From NCBI GenBank assembly GCA_938010435.1, contig CALLUS010000002.1, positions 418,288-482,287 of the forward strand: a DNA stretch of 64,000 nt. The letters run 5' to 3'. Below the pieces are notes generated by a model. It was not told where the DNA came from, made no database searches, and saw only the letters and a program-made list of their open reading frames with translations. The position numbers were made by a program, and so were the translations under genes. Numbering within the stretch: the stretch's first letter is position 1; every line of letters starts with the position of its first letter. This DNA comes from an uncultured Rhizobiaceae group bacterium (lineage in GTDB: Bacteria > Pseudomonadota > Alphaproteobacteria > Rhizobiales > Rhizobiaceae). Below are positions 8,983 through 17,516 of the stretch, one piece after another.

Positions 8983-10074
8983 TTACTGACCTGTTTTCAC
9001 TTTTGTCCAAGCACGTGTCACCACACGTTGGGTGCGCGCATCGTAAGGAGTGGTGATGTATGTCTTGGCCAATGTTGCTTCATCCGGATAAATCGCAGGG
9101 TCTTCCAACACATCCTTCTCAAGCAAAGGTTGTGATGCCTTGTTGCCGTTGGCGTAATAGACATAGTTTGATGCTTTCGCGATCACTTCAGGTCGCATGA
9201 TGTAATTCAAAAACTCATGAGCTTCTTTCACGTTTTTGGCATCCGTGGGGATCGCCATTTGGTCGAACCACATCAATGCGCCTTCGGTCGGAATTGCGTA
9301 TCCAATTTCAACTCCGGCTTTGGCTTCTGCAGCACGATCACGAGCTTGAAAAATATCGCCTGACCAACCGACTGCCATGCAGATATCGCCGTTGGACAAC
9401 GCATTGATATATTCGGATGAATGAAATTTCTGAACGAAGGGTGCCACTTTGGCCAAAAGCGCTTCCGCTTTACCAATGTCGCCAGCGTCTTTGCTGTCCG
9501 GATTCTTGCCTAAATAGTTGAGCGCTGCAGGAATGATTTCTGCCGGTGCATCAAGAACATGGACACCACAATCTTTCAACTTAGCAAGTTTTGCAGGATC
9601 AAAGAAAACATCCCAAGATGCCACTTCCCCGCCAAGACGTTCTTTGACCTTTGCAATGTTGTATCCAATACCTGTGGTGCCCCACATATAATTGATGGAG
9701 AATTTTGCGCCGGGGTCATATTTTTCTGTGCGATCAGTGATCACACTCCACATGTTCTTCGCGTTTGGCAAAGCCGATTGGTCGAGCGGCTGGAACACGC
9801 CAGCGCCAATTTGACGGGCCAGAAACGTGCCTGATGGAACAACCACATCATAGCCTGTACCACCAGCCAGCAATTTGGTTTCCAAAATTTCGTTTGAATC
9901 AAAAACATCATAAGTAACCTTGATTCCGGTCTCTTTGGTGAAGTCTTTGAGAATGCTCTCATCGATATAATCGGACCAATTGTAAACATTAAGCGTGCGC
10001 TCTTGTGCCCATGCGCCAGATGTCATCACTGCAAATGCAGCGGTCATGGATAGTGTTTTAAGTGTAAATTTCAT
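8983..10074 (-). CDS. potF: Putrescine-binding periplasmic protein PotF-like
   Basis: About 363 residues from the ATG at 10074; an in-frame ATG at 10089 adds five residues but has no ribosome site. A cleavable signal peptide is clear (MKFTLKTLSMTAAFAVMTSG, cleavage after AWA). The mature start ERTLNVYNWSDYIDESILKD, then TYDVFDSNEILETKLLAGG and YDVVVPSG, is the hallmark of PotF/PotD proteins; YNWSDYI contributes polyamine-binding aromatics in known structures. It captures polyamine in the periplasm for PotGHI. It lies 116 bp downstream of the puuA-like gene on the same strand, so the cluster links uptake to gamma-glutamylation of the imported amine. Confidence 0.92.
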   Translation of the reverse strand: MKFTLKTLSMTAAFAVMTSGAWAQERTLNVYNWSDYIDESILKDFTKETGIKVTYDVFDSNEILETKLLAGGTGYDVVVPSGTFLARQIGAGVFQPLDQSALPNAKNMWSVITDRTEKYDPGAKFSINYMWGTTGIGYNIAKVKERLGGEVASWDVFFDPAKLAKLKDCGVHVLDAPAEIIPAALNYLGKNPDSKDAGDIGKAEALLAKVAPFVQKFHSSEYINALSNGDICMAVGWSGDIFQARDRAAEAKAGVEIGYAIPTEGALMWFDQMAIPTDAKNVKEAHEFLNYIMRPEVIAKASNYVYYANGNKASQPLLEKDVLEDPAIYPDEATLAKTYITTPYDARTQRVVTRAWTKVKTGQ

Positions 10075-10190
10075 GCCGTGTAATCCCATCGTATTTTTAG
10101 GGTGTCGTGTTCAGCGGATCGCCTGAGCGAAAGTTTAGGTCAGATGAGGATAAAAGCGCAAACTGAATCAGTGAGTTGTCCAGAAATTCG

Positions 10191-11576
10191 TTAGAGATAA
10201 GTCTGGCGCTCCAGTGCAGACATATCTTGTTCAAACCGTTCAATTTCAGCTTGTTTCACCGCACTCAAAATATGCACCATATCTTGTCCCAGTGCTCGTG
10301 TGGCAAATGCACTGCTTTTAAACCTTGTCAGAGCATCACTCATCACGTTCGGTAGAGCTTGGCCGCGGTTCGGAGTCGCCTCTTCATAGGCATTACCTTC
10401 CAAAGCTGGAAGAGAGGGTAAAGCCGCTTTCTCCAAACCATCACGCATAGCTTCTAACAAGCTTGCCAGAACAAGATAAGGATTGGCATCGGCACCAGAA
10501 ACACGATGTTCCAAACGCCGTGCAGCGCCTTCTGCGGCGGGCAAACGAACAGCGACAGAACGATTGTTTTCACCCCAATTGGCGCGGGTCGGCGCATAAG
10601 ACCCCAGCGCCATGCGCCGAAAACCGTTACGTGAATTTATAAACACAAGTGTCATATCGATCATTGTGTCCACTAAACCAGCCGCCGCATGGGTAAGCTT
10701 GGCCTCCCCGTCCGGCAAAGCAAAGATGTTCTCTCCTTCGTCATTCAACAAGCTGATATGCACATGCATGCCATTGCCAGGCTGGTCGAGAAACGGTTTC
10801 GCCATAAAAGTCGCCGTTAAATCGTGCATACGCGCGCACTCACGCACAATCCGTTTCAACAAAATTACATCATCAGCGGCGCGCAACGGGTCGTTGCGGT
10901 GATTGAGATTGATTTCAAATTGTCCAGGTCCCGCTTCTTTCACAATTGTATCGAGCGGTAAATCTGCCCAGTTGGCCGTTTTGCGGATATCCGCAAAAAC
11001 AGGGAGCTTTTCAGCCAATGAATCCAAACCATACATAAATTGCGCATCTTCGATGCCGGAGTCATCGGCGATCTCAAATGCGCTGCCATCATTTTTCAGC
11101 AAATGAAATTCAAGTTCAAACGCGCAAACAGGCAGCAAGCTGTCATTTTTCAATCCTGAAACGGCATTTACAAGAACTGTCCGTGAACACCCACCGAATG
11201 CTTGGCCATCAAGATCTTCCATTTGCAAAATAACCTGCGCCACTTTGGAGTCCAAGGCGTTTTGACAAGACTTACCGCCGCCCTGCCCCCAAGGAACGGC
11301 CGATAGGCTTGTGGGTATGCCTTTGCAAAACCCGTCTTTATCACCGCTTGAAATATGCAGGCCCGTATCAGGCACTTCATTGCCCCAAACATCCAACCCA
11401 TGCAGTGACAACGGGAAGTTGATACCTGACGAGAACGCTTTTTTAAGAGATGATACAGGCGCCCATTTCCCACGGGCAACACCGGAAGGATCTATAACCA
11501 CGAACTCAACATTTTCGATGGCCGGGTGATCCGCCAAAAAATCAATCAAAACAGAATTCGAATTTTCCGATGACAT
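10191..11576 (-). CDS. puuA: Glutamine-synthetase-like gamma-glutamyl-amine (probably putrescine) ligase
   Basis: 461 residues of the glutamine synthetase fold. GS landmarks: FELEFHLL (metal Glu), [21 protein letters not shown] (catalytic His region), NRSVAVRLP and [16 protein letters not shown]. The N-terminus [18 protein letters not shown] is the PuuA-type beta-grasp rather than GlnA, and no GlnA adenylylation loop is seen. In E. coli PuuA makes gamma-glutamylputrescine from putrescine, glutamate and ATP. Position directly upstream of potFGHI on the same strand supports polyamine assimilation. Exact amine specificity cannot be read from sequence. A second paralogue lies at 19746-21155. Confidence 0.85.
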   Translation of the reverse strand: MSSENSNSVLIDFLADHPAIENVEFVVIDPSGVARGKWAPVSSLKKAFSSGINFPLSLHGLDVWGNEVPDTGLHISSGDKDGFCKGIPTSLSAVPWGQGGGKSCQNALDSKVAQVILQMEDLDGQAFGGCSRTVLVNAVSGLKNDSLLPVCAFELEFHLLKNDGSAFEIADDSGIEDAQFMYGLDSLAEKLPVFADIRKTANWADLPLDTIVKEAGPGQFEINLNHRNDPLRAADDVILLKRIVRECARMHDLTATFMAKPFLDQPGNGMHVHISLLNDEGENIFALPDGEAKLTHAAAGLVDTMIDMTLVFINSRNGFRRMALGSYAPTRANWGENNRSVAVRLPAAEGAARRLEHRVSGADANPYLVLASLLEAMRDGLEKAALPSLPALEGNAYEEATPNRGQALPNVMSDALTRFKSSAFATRALGQDMVHILSAVKQAEIERFEQDMSALERQTYL

Positions 11577-11690
11577 AGGTTCAGTTTCTCAAATTTAATT
11601 ACAATTTTAGCAAATTATTTTGCCCTAATTTATTTCATTATCTTTATTGCATGCCGCTCATTTAGAATACTAAAAAGTGGGTACACGGGT

Positions 11691-12197
11691 ATGAAAAAAA
11701 TTGTCGCAGCGAAGCTGCATGGGATTCACGTCACCGAAGCGAACCTGAACTATCATGGCTCGATCACACTTGATCCTGAACAATGTGAATTGGCTGGCAT
11801 TCTTCCGATGGAATTTGTGGATATTTGGAACAAGAATTCGGGAGCGCGTATCTCCACTTACGTAATCTATGGAGATCGTGGCAGCAAAGTGTGCATTTTG
11901 AATGGTGCTGCGGCACGCACATGCCAAAAAGGCGACGCTGTCATCATTTGTTCCAGTGACTATATCGATTCAAATCAATTGACAGAAATCGAGCCAAAAG
12001 TACTGACCTATGATGAGCAGAACAATGTCACCGAGCTTCTGACTTATAAAGCAGGAAGAACCGAAAGTGGCGGTTACACTTTTGCTATCGAAGATAAGTC
12101 TGGTGAGGCTTTGCCAATACCTTTGGATGAAACCTATCGCGCTACTCGTTTCGATGCACCCAAAATGTCAGAAGAACTACCGGAGTTGGCGGACTAG
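11691..12197 (+). CDS. panD: Aspartate 1-decarboxylase with C-terminal extension
   Basis: 168 residues. PanD converts aspartate to beta-alanine for pantothenate and CoA. The self-processing site YHGSIT is present (cleavage expected between Gly23 and Ser24, producing the pyruvoyl group), as are Tyr/Asn-rich motifs [17 protein letters not shown] and [13 protein letters not shown]. The enzyme is usually about 120-130 residues; here some 40 extra residues follow the core (from about 125, [20 protein letters not shown] onward). It is alone, divergent from puuA across a 114-bp AT-rich gap, with no panB or panC nearby. The ribosome site is GTGGG/ACGGG upstream of ATG. Confidence 0.92.
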   Translation: MKKIVAAKLHGIHVTEANLNYHGSITLDPEQCELAGILPMEFVDIWNKNSGARISTYVIYGDRGSKVCILNGAAARTCQKGDAVIICSSDYIDSNQLTEIEPKVLTYDEQNNVTELLTYKAGRTESGGYTFAIEDKSGEALPIPLDETYRATRFDAPKMSEELPELAD

Positions 12198-12210
12198 TTT
12201 CTACCCACAA

Positions 12211-12237
12211 AAAAGGCCGCACTGTATGCGGCCTTTT
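12211..12237. terminator. Bidirectional rho-independent terminator between panD and the transglycosylase
   Basis: GGCCGCA (12215-12221) and TGCGGCC (12227-12233) form a perfect stem with a 5-nt loop, flanked by AAAA on the left and TTTT on the right, so it serves both converging genes. Confidence 0.88.
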
Positions 12238-12259
12238 CTATTTGTCTCAGAAAGACAAA

Positions 12260-13078
12260 CTACAGAGTAGACGCAAATTTTGCGATCGCATTCTGGTAAG
12301 CGCTGGATGCGTTCCATTCTTTTAAAACACGAAAATTTGTTGTGCCGGGACCGTAAGCCTGTCCGGGCCTCCAACCATAAGCGCGCAAATAATTTGCGGT
12401 TGAAGCCAATACGTCAGGCACTGATCGCAAAAGGTCACGGCCACCACCGTCAAAATCCACACCAAATTTCACGTAATTTTTTGCCATAAATTGGGTCTGG
12501 CCGATTTCTCCATGGGCCGCACCTCGGAACTTGCTGCGGGGAATCCATCCTTTGTCTACGATTTTCAATGCAGCCATCAGGTTAGGTTTGAAAAATCCAG
12601 AACGGCGGCAATCATGGGTTAAAGACGCCAAAGACGTAATGATATCCTTTTTACCCGTGAAACGACCAAAACCGGTTTCCATTCCCCAGATCGTAGCCAA
12701 AACCTCTTTGGGCACGCCGTAGCGCTTTTCCACTTTATTGAATGTGCGACGATATTTTTTGAGCCTGGAAAGCGTTGGCCCACGCAATCCGGCAGTTTTC
12801 TTTTTGTAGAATTTGTTGAAGTTGCTTTTGGAACTTGCTGCACGTCTAAAACCGGCGTTCACTTTACGATCGTAGGAAATAACACTGGAGGAATATTTCG
12901 TGCTTGCCAATGCGCTGAGGCCACGTTTGCCAATACCTGCGGATTTAGCCTCTTTGGCGAAATCACGCTTGAAAGCGTCAAAGCCCGAGCCATTGTTGCT
13001 GCATTTTGCAGCGAGAGCAGCACCGGATGTGAATGTTAAAGCGATTGTTGCCGCAACTAAAATCAGTTTTTTTGTCAT
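12260..13078 (-). CDS. Lytic murein transglycosylase, MltB/SltB type, secreted
   Basis: 272 residues with a signal peptide (about 1-23, LILVAATIALTFTSGAALAA). The MltB-type catalytic region is present: KRYGVPKEVLATIWGMETGFGRFTG contains the catalytic Glu in MET and follows the YGVP signature; GEIGQTQFMAKNYVKFGVDFDG and LASTANYLRAYGWRPGQAYG match later family motifs. It would cleave peptidoglycan glycan chains with formation of 1,6-anhydro-muramyl ends in the periplasm. There is no lipobox, so it is likely soluble. The C-terminal peptidoglycan-binding domain of longer homologues is absent. AGGAAA precedes the ATG. Confidence 0.9.
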   Translation of the reverse strand: MTKKLILVAATIALTFTSGAALAAKCSNNGSGFDAFKRDFAKEAKSAGIGKRGLSALASTKYSSSVISYDRKVNAGFRRAASSKSNFNKFYKKKTAGLRGPTLSRLKKYRRTFNKVEKRYGVPKEVLATIWGMETGFGRFTGKKDIITSLASLTHDCRRSGFFKPNLMAALKIVDKGWIPRSKFRGAAHGEIGQTQFMAKNYVKFGVDFDGGGRDLLRSVPDVLASTANYLRAYGWRPGQAYGPGTTNFRVLKEWNASSAYQNAIAKFASTL

Positions 13079-13207
13079 ATTTTCCTCATGGAATAAGAAG
13101 ATTTCGCGGGACGGGGCCGACCCGCGTGATCACTCAAACACCCCGCCAGATTATTCATGTGTTGACTGAATCGCGCAATAGTTAACGAAACGATAATTAC
13201 GGCAAAT

Positions 13208-14713
13208 TTATGTGAGGCCATAGGCACCAAAACCTTGCACGAGATCGTCTAAACCAAGTGGTCTGGTCAATGGCGGGGCTGATCGGGCCACGCAATTTGT
13301 TCTTTCGCATAGACGGCAAGAGGGCCCTATAGCCAGCGGCGAAACTTGTACCGGATCAGGCAAAAGCCTCGCGTGAGCTATATTTTCGACATCAAATCGC
13401 TCTGCTGCCGACACCCGCTTAACAGTACCATCACTTGCTGCGGCAAGGCGGTGTCCGGCCTGCACATCCTCAACACCCAACAAAACAGCAGTTCTACGGG
13501 GGCGGTCACCCGCTCCTTCATGTGGACCATCAATTGTTTTTGATAATGTAAGATAAACTGTCGCATCTTGCCCAACAACGCGCTCCGCGATGATTTCATC
13601 GGGTTTTGAAAAAGCTGCATGAACTGCCAATTTCGGGCATCCGCCACCAAACCGCGCGGACGGAAATCCTTTCGCTCCAATCCGACGCAAAACATTTCCA
13701 CCCTGATCTATTTGCATCGCAAAGAAAGGAAGGCCGGCACGATGACCACCGCTTTTGTCTTGGAGAGACACCAAACGCTCCGTAACTTGTGAAAACCCGG
13801 TTTCAAACCGCGTGGCCAGAAGCAGCGGATCATATTTCAGACGTTCAGCCGTTCGCAGGAATTTATCATAGGGCATAAGGATGCAAAGCGCCGTGTATCT
13901 GGCCAGTTCCATACGAGTCAAACGCCTGGCTTCGTCCCCTTCAATTTTCAAAAGATCTATCTCTTCATCCAAGACTTTGTTTTCACGGCGCAGAACCAGC
14001 TCTTGTGCCAAGAGCTCTGCGCGTTCAACGCGGGGCAAACGTTCAGAAATAAACAACCGACCGGAATGACGATCCAATCGTTTGCGCCAAACGGGCATAG
14101 TTTCAACTGGCAAAACTTGCACCGCAATGCCGTGATCGGCTCGCAACAAAGTATAGAGGGCAGCCATTCGTCCCTGGTTGTCGCCCAATGCTGTTACGAT
14201 GCGCTCCGCTGCACGCTCCAAAGCAGGAAAACACCAAGGCACATTTTCGAATACAGATCGGACCGCATCTACGGGCAATTGATTGACGGACGACCCAGGA
14301 ACTTGTCCTCCCTCTCCCATCAAACGCGACAGATCGCTCAACCGTTCTTGCTGCTCCCGGTAAGCGCGGTAAAGTTTCACAATTCCGATCGCCGCATTGG
14401 GCGCACCATCAGACAATTCCATCAACTCTCCCGGACCGGGCAGCTCACCGGACAGGAGTGGATCAGCAAACACTTCCCGCAATGCCAGAACGGACCCAGC
14501 TTCACCCGTGGGCTGCAAATCTTCTGGAGCGACCTGATAGGTCGATACGAGTTTCAAAACCAACTGCGCCGTGAGCGGTCTTTGGTTGCGCTCAATCAAA
14601 TTCAAGTAACTGGGCGAAATGCCCAATTCTTCCGCCATTGCGGTCTGGGTTAAATCCAGAGATGTCCTGATACGGCGCACACGCGGGCCCGCAAAGATTT
14701 TCGTGTCGGCCAT
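13208..14713 (-). CDS. RamB/ScfR-type regulator: XRE helix-turn-helix plus IrrE-like and C-terminal Cys-rich domain
   Basis: 501 residues. Residues about 8-62 form an XRE HTH (RRIRTSLDLTQTAMAEELGI then SPSYLNLIERNQRPLT). The middle resembles the ImmA/IrrE fold but has no HExxH motif, so no peptidase activity is expected. The C-terminus has a Cys cluster CRLCERTNC (within the last 45 residues), the conserved end of the short-chain fatty acid regulator family. RamB of Corynebacterium and PrpR of Mycobacterium, members of this family, control isocitrate lyase and propionate genes, and mycobacterial PrpR has been reported to bind Fe-S. Divergence from aceA supports the same role here. Ligand is unknown. 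Confidence 0.87.
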   Translation of the reverse strand: MADTKIFAGPRVRRIRTSLDLTQTAMAEELGISPSYLNLIERNQRPLTAQLVLKLVSTYQVAPEDLQPTGEAGSVLALREVFADPLLSGELPGPGELMELSDGAPNAAIGIVKLYRAYREQQERLSDLSRLMGEGGQVPGSSVNQLPVDAVRSVFENVPWCFPALERAAERIVTALGDNQGRMAALYTLLRADHGIAVQVLPVETMPVWRKRLDRHSGRLFISERLPRVERAELLAQELVLRRENKVLDEEIDLLKIEGDEARRLTRMELARYTALCILMPYDKFLRTAERLKYDPLLLATRFETGFSQVTERLVSLQDKSGGHRAGLPFFAMQIDQGGNVLRRIGAKGFPSARFGGGCPKLAVHAAFSKPDEIIAERVVGQDATVYLTLSKTIDGPHEGAGDRPRRTAVLLGVEDVQAGHRLAAASDGTVKRVSAAERFDVENIAHARLLPDPVQVSPLAIGPSCRLCERTNCVARSAPPLTRPLGLDDLVQGFGAYGLT

Positions 14714-14715
14714 TT

Positions 14716-14770
14716 TTACAATCCAAAGAATTAATATCGAAATATTATTACAATTGTGACAAAATTACAA
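14716..14770. promoter_or_regulatory. Cluster of three TTACAA half-sites by the regulator start
   Basis: TTACAA occurs at 14716-14721, 14748-14753 and 14765-14770, immediately upstream of the ScfR-type regulator start at 14713. The same hexamer is inside the palindrome at 14887-14908, so these may be autoregulatory half-sites. In an AT-rich gap chance occurrence is possible. Confidence 0.35.
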
Positions 14771-14886
14771 ATCACAGGAGTCAAAAGACATACAATTGCA
14801 CATCTTTTATGCATCAAAGAACCAAATTTTCCTGATATAAGTCAGATTTGATGGTTTCTAGAGACAACAGCTCATCCATTGAGTTC

Positions 14887-14908
14887 ATTTTGTAAATATT
14901 TACAAAAT
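14887..14908. promoter_or_regulatory. Perfect 22-bp palindrome, candidate operator of the ScfR-type regulator
   Basis: The 22 bases from ATTTTGTAAAT to ATTTACAAAAT are exactly self-complementary. It contains TTTGTAAA and TTTACAAA, each one base from the TTTGCAAA core reported for RamB/PrpR sites. It lies 39-60 bp before the start of the small ORF that leads the aceA unit and 174 bp from the divergent regulator start, a fitting place for control of both. Role is inferred from position and family. Confidence 0.6.
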
Positions 14909-14916
14909 CGTATTTG

Positions 14917-14928
14917 AGTTGATCAACT
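14917..14928. promoter_or_regulatory. Perfect 12-bp palindrome before the small ORF
   Basis: AGTTGATCAACT reads the same on both strands and ends 18 bp before the ATG at 14947, just upstream of the AGGAA ribosome site. Could be a second protein-binding site or part of the leader; no assignment. Confidence 0.3.
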
Positions 14929-14946
14929 TAAACAAGGAAACCCGTT

Positions 14947-15201
14947 ATGACCGAAACAGTCACACCTATTAAGAAAGCCAAGCAGCGCGCTGCGGACCTC
15001 TCAGCTGACCGTATGTCCGTGGTGTCAGACGATCAGGAAAGCGCGATCCGCCAACTTGCCAATGATCTGCACCGTCTCAACCACGCTGTGATGCGCGCCG
15101 TTGATGCTGGCGTGAGTGTGGAACTGGTGCGCTCAGCTCGGCACCACGGCGGCGAAGGCAACTGGGGCGACATGATGGTTCCAGTGATTGTCAAAGGCTA
15201 A
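14947..15201 (+). CDS. Small hypothetical protein heading the aceA unit
   Basis: 84 residues, no signal peptide or membrane segment. The N-terminal third is basic (PIKKAKQRAADLSADRM); the middle is helical with Arg/His (IRQLANDLHRLNHAVMRAVDAG); the end is SARHHGGEGNWGDMMVPVIVKG. I do not recognise the family. AGGAA 7 nt before the ATG and codon usage like the neighbours make it a believable gene. It sits between the palindromic site and aceA, separated from aceA by an 80-bp gap holding a terminator-like hairpin, so it is probably the first gene of the isocitrate lyase transcript. Confidence 0.7.
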   Translation: MTETVTPIKKAKQRAADLSADRMSVVSDDQESAIRQLANDLHRLNHAVMRAVDAGVSVELVRSARHHGGEGNWGDMMVPVIVKG

Positions 15202-15227
15202 CCAGCCTTTTCTCATCAACATTATTG

Positions 15228-15260
15228 GGCGCGATCTTCCTCCCGATCGCGCCTTTCTCT
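15228..15260 (+). terminator. Terminator-like hairpin between the small ORF and aceA
   Basis: GGCGCGATC (15228-15236) pairs perfectly with GATCGCGCC (15245-15253), followed by TTTCTCTTTT. It ends about 20-30 nt before the aceA start, so either aceA has its own promoter or the element sets partial termination in the leader. Confidence 0.7.
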
Positions 15261-15281
15261 TTTGCAAACAGGACTTTAGAT

Positions 15282-16874
15282 ATGACTTACTCAACAGAAA
15301 TCGGTAATGCGGACCGTTTGATCAAAACCAATGGAGCGCCATGGAGCGGTATCAACGCTGAAAGCGTTGCGCGCATGCGCATGCAGAACCGCTTCCAAAC
15401 GGGTATCGACATTGCCAAATACACAGCCGGAATCATGCGCCGCGATATGGCCGCTTACGATGCCGACCCAACGGCTTACACCCAGTCACTCGGTTGTTGG
15501 CACGGTTTTATCGGCCAACAAAAAATGATCTCAATCAAAAAACACTTTGAATCCACCGAACGCCGCTATCTTTATCTTTCAGGCTGGATGGTTGCTGCTT
15601 TGCGTTCAGAATTTGGGCCTTTGCCCGATCAATCCATGCACGAAAAAACGTCTGTGCCAGCACTGATTGAAGAACTTTACACATTCCTGCGCCAAGCTGA
15701 TGCCCGTGAATTGGGCGGTATGTTCCGTGAACTGGATGCTGCACGCAATGTGGGCGATGAACTTACCGCCAAGCGCATCGAGACCTCAATCGACAATTAC
15801 CAAACACACGTTGTGCCCGTTATTGCAGACATTGATGCTGGCTTCGGCAATGCGGAAGCAACATACCTGCTTGCTAAGAAAATGATTGAAGCTGGTGCAT
15901 GCGCTTTGCAAATTGAAAACCAAGTATCCGATGAAAAACAGTGCGGTCACCAAGACGGCAAAGTAACTGTTCCCCACGAAGACTTCCTCGCAAAGGTTCG
16001 TGCATGCCGTTACGCTTTCCTTGAACTTGGCGTTGAAGACGGCGTAATCGTCACACGCACAGACTCATTGGGGGCTGGCCTAACCAAACAAATCGCGGTC
16101 TCAAAAGAGCCGGGCGATTTGGGTGATCAATACAATTCTTTCATCGATTGCGAAGAAATCGACCCGAGCGACATGCAAAATGGTGATGTTGTGTTGAACC
16201 GAGATGGCAAACTCATGCGGCCCAAACGTTTGCCAAGCAACCTCTTCCAGTTCCGTGAAGGCACTGGCGAAGCGCGTTGCGTCATGGACAGCATCGCATC
16301 TCTCCAAAACGGTGCAGACCTTCTGTGGATCGAAACCGAGAAGCCACATATTGAACAAATTGCTGGCATGGTGGATGAAATCCGCAAGGTCATTCCAAAC
16401 GCGAAACTTGTTTACAACAATTCACCATCGTTCAACTGGACGCTGAATTTCCGCCAACAAGTGTTTGATGCGTGGACAGAAGAAGGGCGCGATATGACCG
16501 ATTACAATCGTGTAGACCTGATGAATGCATCTTATGATGAAACTGAGCTATCTGTTGAAGCTGACAATCGCATTCGTTCGTTCCAGAAAGATTCATCAGC
16601 ACGTGCTGGTATTTTCCACCATTTGATTACCCTGCCAACCTATCACACGGCAGCATTGTCCACGGACAATTTGGCGAAAGAATATTTCGGTGACGAAGGA
16701 ATGCTAGGTTACGTTGCGGGCGTTCAACGAAAGGAAATCCGTCAAGGTATTGCTTGCGTAAGACACCAAAATATGGCTGGCTCAGACATGGGTGATGACC
16801 ATAAAGAGTATTTTGCTGGCGACGCTGCACTGAAAGCGGCAGGCGAAGACAACACAATGAACCAGTTTGGCTAA
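15282..16874 (+). CDS. aceA: Isocitrate lyase
   Basis: 530 residues from the ATG at 15282 (AGGA 8-9 nt upstream); the frame extends to 15225 but the extra residues overlap the hairpin and do not fit the family. It splits isocitrate to glyoxylate and succinate in the glyoxylate shunt, permitting growth on acetate, fatty acids and ketone bodies. The catalytic loop is KQCGHQDGKVTVPHEDF, the Cys-Gly-His variant of the long pseudomonad/alphaproteobacterial class rather than the 430-residue E. coli class. Other conserved parts: DIDAGFGNAEATYLLAKKMI and VTRTDSLGAGLTKQIA. Malate synthase is not in the window. Control probably involves the divergent ScfR-type protein. Confidence 0.95.
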   Translation: MTYSTEIGNADRLIKTNGAPWSGINAESVARMRMQNRFQTGIDIAKYTAGIMRRDMAAYDADPTAYTQSLGCWHGFIGQQKMISIKKHFESTERRYLYLSGWMVAALRSEFGPLPDQSMHEKTSVPALIEELYTFLRQADARELGGMFRELDAARNVGDELTAKRIETSIDNYQTHVVPVIADIDAGFGNAEATYLLAKKMIEAGACALQIENQVSDEKQCGHQDGKVTVPHEDFLAKVRACRYAFLELGVEDGVIVTRTDSLGAGLTKQIAVSKEPGDLGDQYNSFIDCEEIDPSDMQNGDVVLNRDGKLMRPKRLPSNLFQFREGTGEARCVMDSIASLQNGADLLWIETEKPHIEQIAGMVDEIRKVIPNAKLVYNNSPSFNWTLNFRQQVFDAWTEEGRDMTDYNRVDLMNASYDETELSVEADNRIRSFQKDSSARAGIFHHLITLPTYHTAALSTDNLAKEYFGDEGMLGYVAGVQRKEIRQGIACVRHQNMAGSDMGDDHKEYFAGDAALKAAGEDNTMNQFG

Positions 16875-16908
16875 GTTAAAATCCACATGACCTAGCGAAA
16901 ATGTGAAG

Positions 16909-16938
16909 GCCGCCTGATTGTTCAGGCGGCTTTTTTTT
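16909..16938 (+). terminator. Rho-independent terminator after aceA
   Basis: Perfect 9-bp stem GCCGCCTGA (16909-16917) with TCAGGCGGC (16922-16930), 4-nt loop, then eight T residues. Confidence 0.93.
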
Positions 16939-16975
16939 GTTCTGTTGGGACTCTATTCAATAAGTCAGTATTCTC

Positions 16976-17503
16976 ATGAAATTTATTGCATCTTTGACCT
17001 TTGCTGCGTCTCTGCTTTTTTCCACTCTAAACACATCTGCACAGGTGCTGGAAGATAATGAAGCGCGGCCGTTGAACGTATTGGAAATCAACGACGGTAC
17101 GAGCTATCTGTCGATGGATAAGGCCGTACCAAAGGGCAACATTTTGGTGCATTTTTGGGCCACATGGTGCGGCCCTTGCAAGAAAGAGTTGCCTCATATT
17201 GAAACGTTCTACCAAGAACTGAAAAAGAAAGGGGCTGCAGATAAATTGGTGATCGTGTCTATCGATACAATTCCATTTGAAGATGTTGTGTCTTTTATGC
17301 GCAATCAAGTGAAGCTAAAAGAGTTACCGACCCTGCAGACATCACCAATTGACATTCCAAAAATATTTCCAATACGTGGCTACCCCGTATCATTTTTGCT
17401 GGACGGCGAACGTCATATCGTGGCCAAGCAAGATGGGCCAATCAATTGGAAAGACGAAAAAGTAAAAGAGCTTCTTTACAGCCACTTTCAAGTTTCAAAG
17501 TAA
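16976..17503 (+). CDS. TlpA/ResA-like thioredoxin-fold protein, exported
   Basis: 175 residues. N-terminal signal peptide (about 1-22, SLTFAASLLFSTLNTSA then Q) and a thioredoxin fold with VHFWATWCGPCKKELPHI; active-site Cys65 and Cys68 in the WCGPC form typical of TlpA/DsbE-type reductants. The cis-proline region is IRGYPVSFLLDGERHIV. Such proteins act as periplasmic thiol reductants, for example in cytochrome c or oxidase maturation, but no ccm or cox genes are near, so the partner is unknown. It converges on the HerA-like gene with 13 bp between. Confidence 0.85.
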   Translation: MKFIASLTFAASLLFSTLNTSAQVLEDNEARPLNVLEINDGTSYLSMDKAVPKGNILVHFWATWCGPCKKELPHIETFYQELKKKGAADKLVIVSIDTIPFEDVVSFMRNQVKLKELPTLQTSPIDIPKIFPIRGYPVSFLLDGERHIVAKQDGPINWKDEKVKELLYSHFQVSK

Positions 17504-17516
17504 CCGACCACGTCCC

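Noticed and set aside
14003..14653. 216-residue open frame on the plus strand
   Set aside because: Antisense to the ScfR-type regulator coding for its HTH and middle domains; no family resemblance.
13208..14713. IrrE-type metallopeptidase activity in the ScfR-like regulator
   Set aside because: The HExxH zinc motif is absent in the middle domain.
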